A stretch of DNA of 64,000 nucleotides from NCBI GenBank assembly GCA_021107755.1, contig JAIOSF010000023.1, positions 62,001 to 126,000 on the forward strand, written 5' to 3'. The notes under the pieces are model-generated. The model made no database searches. It had not been told where the DNA came from and worked only from the letters and a program-made list of their open reading frames with translations. This DNA is from Arcobacteraceae bacterium (GTDB taxonomy: Bacteria; Campylobacterota; Campylobacteria; Campylobacterales; Arcobacteraceae). The position numbers and the translations under genes are program-made. This document shows positions 58,558 to 64,000 of the stretch, one piece after another (the stretch's first letter is position 1; each line of letters opens with the position of its first letter).

Positions 58558-59029
58558 TACAGGAAACACTTCAGGAGTAGCCAAAGATATAGCAAAAATT
58601 TTAGGAAGTGTAGAAACATTTGATATAGCTTCAACTGGTGTAGAAAAAATAAAAGAATATGACAAAATTATATTAGGAAGTTCCACTTGGGGAGAAGGTG
58701 ATTTACAAGATGACTGGGAAGAGCTTTGGGATGATTTTTCTGAAATAGATTTTTCTGGAAAAATAGTGGCACTATTTGGATTAGGTGATCAAGATGGTTA
58801 CCCTGATAACTATGTTGATGCAATGGGACTTATATATGAAAAAGTTATTGAAAATGGGGCAAAAGTAGTGGGACTTTGGGATGTAACTGATGAATATTTT
58901 CATGATGAATCACACGCTATTAAAGATGGTAGCTTTGTAGGACTTGCTCTTGATGATGATAATCAAAATGAACTTACCCAAGAAAGAGTTACAGCATGGT
59001 GTGAGCAAATTAGAAGCGAGATTTTATAA
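58529..59029 (+). CDS. fldA: Long-chain flavodoxin
   Basis: The 166-residue protein has the FMN phosphate loop ASSTGNTSGVAKDIAK, the isoalloxazine stretch STWGEGDLQDDWEELWDDF, and the long-chain insertion FGLGDQDGYPDNYVDAMG, so it is a full flavodoxin. It carries low-potential electrons, replacing ferredoxin under iron limitation. The ribosome site AAGGAG lies 5 bases upstream, inside the preceding gene. Placement behind a Fur box fits the iron-sparing role. Confidence 0.96.
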   Translation: MATAIFYASSTGNTSGVAKDIAKILGSVETFDIASTGVEKIKEYDKIILGSSTWGEGDLQDDWEELWDDFSEIDFSGKIVALFGLGDQDGYPDNYVDAMGLIYEKVIENGAKVVGLWDVTDEYFHDESHAIKDGSFVGLALDDDNQNELTQERVTAWCEQIRSEIL

Positions 59030-59040
59030 AAGGATACACA

Positions 59041-59235
59041 ATGGGACAAAAAACAATTGATGAGATAAACAATTTTACAACTTTTAAATTTGACGAAAAT
59101 ACCAATAGAGTTGTAAATATGAGATTTCAAGAAGAAACAAATATAGATGAGTTTTTAAATATACAAAATATACTCGATAAAGACAAAGTTTTGTATAAAT
59201 TTGATAAAAATTTTGACATACAAGTTATTTCATAA
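59041..59235 (+). CDS. Small hypothetical protein after flavodoxin
   Basis: The 64-residue protein (QKTIDEINNFTTFKFDENTNRVVNMRFQEETN) has no membrane segment or known motif. AAAAGGA lies before its ATG, 11 bases after the flavodoxin stop, so it belongs to the same operon. Its two short strand-helix units could form a dimer; function is unknown. Confidence 0.6.
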   Translation: MGQKTIDEINNFTTFKFDENTNRVVNMRFQEETNIDEFLNIQNILDKDKVLYKFDKNFDIQVIS

Positions 59236-59245
59236 AAGTTTCACT

Positions 59246-59509
59246 ATGAAAAAAGAGATTGAAAAATACTTTATTATTGACGAATTTGAAGATGGTTGGG
59301 GACTTGATGAACTCTATCATGAGGAACTCTTATATGATTATTGTCAAGAAGTTTTATTTATTCCCGATGAGTTTATAGAAGAACTTTCTATGAAAAGTTT
59401 TGGATTGGAGATTATTCTATGTAATCTTGGTTTTGAAGACACTTATGAAGATTGGTATATTAGTCTTCATAGATTATCAAACGCACTCAATAAACGCTAC
59501 AGTGCATAA
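59246..59509 (+). CDS. Small acidic hypothetical protein, last gene of the Fur-box operon
   Basis: From ATG 59246 the protein is 87 residues and strongly acidic (FIIDEFEDGWGLDELYHEELLYDYCQEVLF, then FGLEIILCNLGFEDTYEDWYISLHRLS), with a regular pattern of aromatic and acidic residues. I do not recognise a family. It begins 10 bases after the preceding stop and ends just before a strong terminator. Confidence 0.6.
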   Translation: MKKEIEKYFIIDEFEDGWGLDELYHEELLYDYCQEVLFIPDEFIEELSMKSFGLEIILCNLGFEDTYEDWYISLHRLSNALNKRYSA

Positions 59510-59518
59510 CTACAAAAT

Positions 59519-59559
59519 AATCAATAAACTATCTCTAATAGTTTATTGATTTATATTTT
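59519..59559 (+). terminator. Terminator of the flavodoxin operon
   Basis: AATCAATAAACTA (59519-59531) and TAGTTTATTGATT (59539-59551) form a perfect 13-bp stem with a 7-base loop followed by TATATTTTT. Confidence 0.92.
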
Positions 59560-59564
59560 TAAAA

Positions 59565-59642
59565 AAGTCTTGAAATTATTAAATATCTTAAAATACAAAA
59601 TAAAACTTTGGCATAGGTTTACCTTGTAAGATTTCAAGACTT
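59565..59642 (+). promoter_or_regulatory. Long-range 12-bp inverted repeat in the DUF4857 leader
   Basis: AAGTCTTGAAAT (59565-59576) and ATTTCAAGACTT (59631-59642) pair perfectly with 54 bases between, and AGGTTTACCT inside can form a small hairpin. It lies just upstream of the DUF4857 start. It could be an operator pair or the closing helix of a structured leader RNA. Confidence 0.5.
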
Positions 59643-59670
59643 CTTTAAGAATATAGAAAAAAGGAGATAC

Positions 59671-61278
59671 ATGTTTCAGCAGATTATCAAAAAAGAGTGG
59701 TTAAAACTAAAGTTTTATTTTTTCATATTGCTCTTTATTATTGTAGTAAATTTATTTTATTTTGGATTTAATATAAATTTTTCTTTTGAAACAATTGAGC
59801 CTGAATCTATGATGTGGTATAAATTTGCACATCTTGAAGATAAACCATATTTTTATCTTTCATACTTTTTTATTATCATTGGAATTGTAATTGCATTTGC
59901 ACAATTTTTACCTGAAAAAATACAAAATAGAATAAAAATCATGGTTCATTTACCTTTAGAGATGAAAGAGAGTCTATCTTACCACCTTCTTATTGGAAGT
60001 TTAATTGTTGGAATACTTTCTACAATCTTTTCTATATGTTTACTATTTATTCTTTTGAACTATTATCCTGATCTTATAGTTCAAATTGCATTTAAAGATA
60101 CTATTGCATATAGTTTTGCAGCTATTGTTGTTTATATAGGATTTGCATCTGCCATTATAGAAAAAAACTTATCATTATCTTTTTTTAAACTTTTTTTTAC
60201 TTTATTATTTATTAGTTCTTTTTTAAAAAGTGAATACTATATCTATGACACACTTTGGTTAGCTATTTTTATTGTAATGTTCTTTCTTACACTTGATAGT
60301 TTTTATAGTATCAAACAACAAAGACTATCTTCTACTTTTTATAAAATCTCTCTTTTTATTGTATTGTTTAGTATGCTTATTATTACTTTTCAACAGTATA
60401 AAAAGAATTATTCACATGAATTTAATAAGTATTATATCTTCTATTCAAATATTCTTAATGATTTTGTTTATCAAAAAAACTTTGGAGAACACCAGTTTGA
60501 ATATGGTATAAAAGATAAAATAAGTTTTAATAGAATCACTTATGAATCATACCTTCCATTTGTTTATTGGAAAAATTTGGATATTCAAAATAAGTTACCT
60601 ATTGTAATAAATAGTAGAACATATGATAAAAAAATTATCAAAAACTCAAGATTAAGTTTTAGTTATAACTCTAAACTATTAGAACCGTTGGAGGCAAAAC
60701 TCTATCCATTATTCAATCCACAAAGCGATAAAGGGTCTATATCTTTTCCTGAAGAGATGTTTACAATAAACGCCAAAAGTGCCCTTGTATATGATTATGA
60801 TAATGGTATATCAAAAGAGTTGAGCGATCAATTAAACAGCCTATTAAAAATACAAAACTTCAATTACCCTGCCTTAAATATATGGGGGAAAGCTACAAAT
60901 ATGAAACCTTATGATAAAGGTTATTTAATACTAGATAGTAAACAAAATCTATTTAATCTCAAACGGTATAATAATAAATTTGTAGTTTCAAAAGTACAAT
61001 ATCCCAAAAGTATATCTTTAGCATTTATAAGATTATCAGAAAATAAACAACGAATCCTTTCTGGATATGCTATAGATACTCAAAGTAACTTTTATCTTTT
61101 AGATTGGAATTTTAGGTTTATACAATTAGATTTACAAAATTTCAACTATAAAACGATGAAGCTAAAACTTATATCAAATCCTATTAATTATCTTATAAGA
61201 TACGATGATGGTAAAAACTATTATGCAGTTGTTTTTGATAAAAAGTTTCAAATGTTACAACAACTACATATAGATTAG
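59671..61278 (+). CDS. DUF4857 membrane protein (ABC permease-like)
   Basis: The 535-residue protein has about six membrane helices in the first 240 residues (FYFFILLFIIVVNLFYF, FYLSYFFIIIGIVIAFAQFLPEKIQNRIKIMVHLPL, and further segments ending FLTLDSFYSIKQQ, SLFIVLFSMLIITF), then a large periplasmic domain rich in Tyr/Asn with a beta-strand repeat (LILDSKQNLFNLKRYNNKFV, YAIDTQSNFYLLDWNF). This is the DUF4857 layout, whose genes usually accompany an ABC ATPase. The ATPase at 57363 may be the partner. AAAAGGAG precedes the ATG. Confidence 0.8.
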   Translation: MFQQIIKKEWLKLKFYFFILLFIIVVNLFYFGFNINFSFETIEPESMMWYKFAHLEDKPYFYLSYFFIIIGIVIAFAQFLPEKIQNRIKIMVHLPLEMKESLSYHLLIGSLIVGILSTIFSICLLFILLNYYPDLIVQIAFKDTIAYSFAAIVVYIGFASAIIEKNLSLSFFKLFFTLLFISSFLKSEYYIYDTLWLAIFIVMFFLTLDSFYSIKQQRLSSTFYKISLFIVLFSMLIITFQQYKKNYSHEFNKYYIFYSNILNDFVYQKNFGEHQFEYGIKDKISFNRITYESYLPFVYWKNLDIQNKLPIVINSRTYDKKIIKNSRLSFSYNSKLLEPLEAKLYPLFNPQSDKGSISFPEEMFTINAKSALVYDYDNGISKELSDQLNSLLKIQNFNYPALNIWGKATNMKPYDKGYLILDSKQNLFNLKRYNNKFVVSKVQYPKSISLAFIRLSENKQRILSGYAIDTQSNFYLLDWNFRFIQLDLQNFNYKTMKLKLISNPINYLIRYDDGKNYYAVVFDKKFQMLQQLHID

Positions 61279-61361
61279 TTTATAGGAAATTCTAAAATAG
61301 TCAATTCTACAAATAAATCTAAATTATTCAGAGGTACATAAAGAATACTTAATCAAAATAT

Positions 61362-61380
61362 ATTGATAACTATTATCAAT
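61362..61380 (+). promoter_or_regulatory. Fur box upstream of feoAB (distal)
   Basis: ATTGATAACTATTATCAAT is an 8-3-8 palindrome of the Fur type in the 170-base gap before feoA. Confidence 0.8.
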
Positions 61381-61415
61381 ATTAAGTAAAAATAAAGCTT
61401 TTTTAATATATTATT

Positions 61416-61432
61416 TTGATAATAATTATCAA
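61416..61432 (+). promoter_or_regulatory. Fur box upstream of feoAB (proximal)
   Basis: TTGATAATAATTATCAA is a 7-3-7 Fur palindrome 16 bases before the feoA start and just before its ribosome site AAAGGA. The pair of boxes indicates iron repression of feoAB. Confidence 0.8.
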
Positions 61433-61448
61433 TAAAGGATAAAAAAGA

Positions 61449-61694
61449 ATGAAACTAAACAAGCCAAGTCAAAGATTAGACATGATGAATCAAGGTCAAA
61501 AAGTACAAGTAGTTAAGTTACATACTACAGGAAAACTCATGAATAAATTACTTGATATGGGATTTGTAAATGGCTCTGATATAGAAGTTATAAGAGAAGC
61601 ACCTTTATTTGATCCAATGGAATTAAAAATTCAAAATTACAATGTAAGTTTACGAAAAAGTGAAGCAAGACTAATAGAGGTTACAATCATATGA
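61449..61694 (+). CDS. feoA: Ferrous iron transport protein A
   Basis: The 81-residue SH3-like FeoA matches the family: MMNQGQKVQVVKLHTTGKLMNKLLDMGFVNGSDIEVIREAPLFDPMELKIQNYNVSLRKSEARLIEV. FeoA binds and supports FeoB in ferrous iron uptake. The stop overlaps the feoB start (ATGA), which couples their translation. The N-terminal extension of about ten residues is not unusual. Confidence 0.95.
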   Translation: MKLNKPSQRLDMMNQGQKVQVVKLHTTGKLMNKLLDMGFVNGSDIEVIREAPLFDPMELKIQNYNVSLRKSEARLIEVTII

Positions 61695-64000
61695 CAAATA
61701 TTAAAGTAGCACTAGCTGGTCAACCAAATTGTGGAAAATCTACAATTTTTAATATGGTTAGTGGTATTGAGCAACATATAGCAAACTATCCTGGTGTAAC
61801 TGTAGATAAAAAAACAGGTTTTTTTAAATATGATAATCAAAAAATAGAAATGATTGATTTACCAGGTACTTATTCTTTTAGTTCTTATTCTCTTGAAGAG
61901 AGAGTTGCTAAAGAATTTATTATAGATGGACATCCTGATGTAATAGTCAATGTTGTAGATGCTTCAAATATCAAAAGAAATTTATATCTTACTTTCCAGT
62001 TGCTAGAGATAGGTATGCCTGTAGTTGTTGTTTTAAATATGATGGATGTAGCAAAAAGAAGAGGAATAGATATAGAGAGTCAAAAAATATCTAAAATGCT
62101 TGGTTGTCCAGTTATTGAAGCAAGTGGAGCTAAAGGTATTGGTGGTGATGACATTATGAAAGCCATAGTAGATACTGCAAATGCGAAAAACAGATATGAA
62201 GAGTTTAGAATAAATTATGAAGAGTTAGAACCACATATTCAAGTTATTGAAGATGCTATCCAAGACAGTACTTCCACTCTCAATAAAAGATGGATGGCAA
62301 TAAAAGTTTTAGAAGGAGATACAACAATTATCCAACATCTCAAACAAGAATATTTTGATATAGAAGAACTTGCTAAAGAACAAGTAGATAAATTTCATTC
62401 AATTTATGATAAAGATAGTGTTTCTTTTCTAGCAACTTTTAGATATGACAGTGCGGATATAATTTATCATAAAACTGTAAAAGAAAATAATAAAGGGAAA
62501 GAAACGCTTACAGATAAGGCTGACAAAATTGTTTTAAATAGATTTTTAGCATTACCTATTCTTTTTGCAATTATGTTTTTAGTATATGAGCTTTCTATTG
62601 TATATGGCTACAAACTTACAGACTATACTTGGCCTATACTAGCAGCATTTAAAAATTTTGTTATAGATATGATGCCTCAAGCTAATTTTACAGAAGTTCC
62701 TATGATGACAGATTTTGCCATATGGATGGTAAACAGTGCTAATGCTTTGGCAAATTATATCCCTATTTTCTTTATACTTTTTGCCTTAATAGCAATTATG
62801 GAAGATGTTGGATATATGCCTCGTATGGCTTTTATTCTTGATAGAATATTTAAAAAATTTGGACTTCATGGGCAATCTACACTACCTTTAGTATTGGGTG
62901 GTGCAATGGTTGGTGGTTGTGCAGTCCCTGGTGTAATGGCTACAAAAGGTATAGCAGATGATAGAGCACGAATGGCTACAATTCTAACTGTACCTTATAT
63001 GAATTGTTTAGCAAAAGTACCCTTTTATACCCTACTTTTAGGTGCATTTTTTAAACCAGATATGGCTTTAATGATGTTTTTTATCTCAACAGTAACAGTT
63101 TTTATAGCACTTATTATTGCAAAAATTTTGACAACAACAATTTTAAAAACACGAGAAACAGCTCCATTTGTAATGGAGTTGCCACCTTATCACCTTCCTA
63201 CTTTTAAAGGGGTGATTATAAGAGCCAGTCAAAGGGTTTGGGTCTATATTTATAAAGTTATTACTATTGTTCTAGCTGTTGCTATCGTACTTTTTGCCAT
63301 GCTGCAGTTTCCTGGACTTAGTGAAAAATCAAAAATAGAATATGAATTCCAAGCACAAAAGGCTTTACAAACTTTTGATTTAAAAGCACAAAAGTCAAAC
63401 TATTATCCTTTAGTAGATACGAAAGAGGAAGTTTCTCAATTATTAAATTATTATGATGGGTATAAATCAAAAAGAATGGCAACAACTTCTAAAGATGGAG
63501 CAATAGCAGTAGATGAAACATATAAAACACTCAATGAAAACTATTTTAAATTTATCAAACCACGAGCAGATAAAGAAGCAAAAAAAATCAATAAAATTTT
63601 AAGAAAACTTTCAAAAGAGAGAAATAAAATCTTACGAAATATGAAAAATGAAAAAGTAGAAAACTCTCTTTTAGGTATGGCAGGAAAAGCAGTTGAACCT
63701 ATTACTCAGTATGCAGGATTTGATTGGAAAATCAATGTCGCTTTTTTGAGTTCTTTTGCAGCAAGAGAAAGTGCTGTTGCAACATTGGGAAGTTTGTATG
63801 AAAACAATAAAGCAGATGATATGAGAGCAGAAGAAGCTATGGAAAAAAACAGTGGTTATACACCACTTCATGCAACTGCAATTATTATATTTATGCTTTT
63901 AACACCACCTTGTATTGCTACTATGATAGTAGTAAAAATGCAAACATACAGTTATAGATGGATGTTTTTTGCTATATTTTTCCCTGTAACTTTAGGGGTA
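61691..64000 (+). CDS. feoB: Ferrous iron transporter B, 3' end cut by window
   Basis: The frame is open to the right edge; 770 codons are visible. The N-terminal G domain is complete (GQPNCGKST, then PGVTVDKKTG, DLPGTYSF, and NMMD), the coupling region follows, and the membrane part contains the two Gate motifs (LVLGGAMVGGCAVPGVMATKG and FLSSFAARESAVATLGSLY). An insertion of about 110 charged residues (63330-63690) separates helices before the last Gate, typical of long FeoB forms. FeoB imports Fe2+ using GTP. It overlaps feoA, and the two Fur boxes upstream give iron control. Confidence 0.96.
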   Translation, partial: MTNIKVALAGQPNCGKSTIFNMVSGIEQHIANYPGVTVDKKTGFFKYDNQKIEMIDLPGTYSFSSYSLEERVAKEFIIDGHPDVIVNVVDASNIKRNLYLTFQLLEIGMPVVVVLNMMDVAKRRGIDIESQKISKMLGCPVIEASGAKGIGGDDIMKAIVDTANAKNRYEEFRINYEELEPHIQVIEDAIQDSTSTLNKRWMAIKVLEGDTTIIQHLKQEYFDIEELAKEQVDKFHSIYDKDSVSFLATFRYDSADIIYHKTVKENNKGKETLTDKADKIVLNRFLALPILFAIMFLVYELSIVYGYKLTDYTWPILAAFKNFVIDMMPQANFTEVPMMTDFAIWMVNSANALANYIPIFFILFALIAIMEDVGYMPRMAFILDRIFKKFGLHGQSTLPLVLGGAMVGGCAVPGVMATKGIADDRARMATILTVPYMNCLAKVPFYTLLLGAFFKPDMALMMFFISTVTVFIALIIAKILTTTILKTRETAPFVMELPPYHLPTFKGVIIRASQRVWVYIYKVITIVLAVAIVLFAMLQFPGLSEKSKIEYEFQAQKALQTFDLKAQKSNYYPLVDTKEEVSQLLNYYDGYKSKRMATTSKDGAIAVDETYKTLNENYFKFIKPRADKEAKKINKILRKLSKERNKILRNMKNEKVENSLLGMAGKAVEPITQYAGFDWKINVAFLSSFAARESAVATLGSLYENNKADDMRAEEAMEKNSGYTPLHATAIIIFMLLTPPCIATMIVVKMQTYSYRWMFFAIFFPVTLGV

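Noticed and set aside
1-64000. CRISPR array, IS element, prophage or tRNA/rRNA gene
   Set aside because: No regularly spaced repeat, transposase, integrase or terminal repeat was seen, and no gap contains a GGTTCGAATCC-like T-arm. Most gaps are too short for an RNA gene.

Overview
The window is AT-rich, densely coded chromosomal DNA. It has short intergenic gaps, many overlapping start and stop codons, TTG/GTG starts and long A/T tracts. Gene content points to a Campylobacterota bacterium, most likely an Arcobacteraceae member (inference): many Cache-domain signalling proteins, a TsdA-type cytochrome, DUF4405/DUF4857 membrane proteins and a Fur/Feo/Fbp iron set. I saw no tRNA, rRNA, IS element, CRISPR array or prophage. 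The ends cut a dehydrogenase (left) and feoB (right).

Positions 1-8.6 kb: a truncated AlaDH/PNT-family dehydrogenase, an EamA exporter, an unknown protein and a Crp-type regulator. Then come an FMN riboswitch with ribB, a TsdA-type di-heme cytochrome, and a three-gene sensory unit (Cache protein, response regulator, histidine kinase). 8.7-17.6 kb: a probable leftward unit of MOSC protein, ArgD-like aminotransferase, PNPOx-like flavoprotein and glyA, facing a divergent MocR regulator that has no ordinary start codon. An AraC/O6-alkylguanine methyltransferase, a second EamA exporter, and a YqhD-like alcohol dehydrogenase plus quinone-reductase-like flavoprotein facing an HxlR regulator follow.

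18-25 kb: a secreted NagZ-like GH3 enzyme, a shortened ORF6N protein containing a perfect palindrome, small housekeeping genes, and the most unusual gene here: 2-isopropylmalate synthase whose regulatory domain is replaced by a SAM methyltransferase. A 29-residue leader peptide with five consecutive Leu codons and an attenuator lie in front of it. 25-30 kb: a Cache histidine kinase divergent from a P460 cytochrome, a lipoprotein and a second two-component system, with an OmpR-type repeat array between them. 30-38 kb: a toxin-antitoxin pair coupled to a pentapeptide-like membrane protein, a MoxR/VWA pair, a DUF255 protein and an aldo/keto reductase.

38-52 kb: a dCache-PAS-GGDEF cyclase, an operon with a nitrogenase-associated ArsC-like protein, a soluble CheW protein with Cache-like repeats, a SagB-type oxidoreductase, split permease halves with a DUF4405 protein, and a heme-c GGDEF/EAL protein. 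Four GG-N10-GC (sigma-54) promoters at 31.8, 36.1, 40.2 and 49.2 kb mark a dispersed regulon. 52-64 kb: an iron block of fbpABC, mntP-fur, a Fur-box operon (small proteins, DUF2325, Cys-rich peptide, ABC ATPase, flavodoxin), a DUF4857 protein and feoAB, with Fur boxes in three promoter regions.
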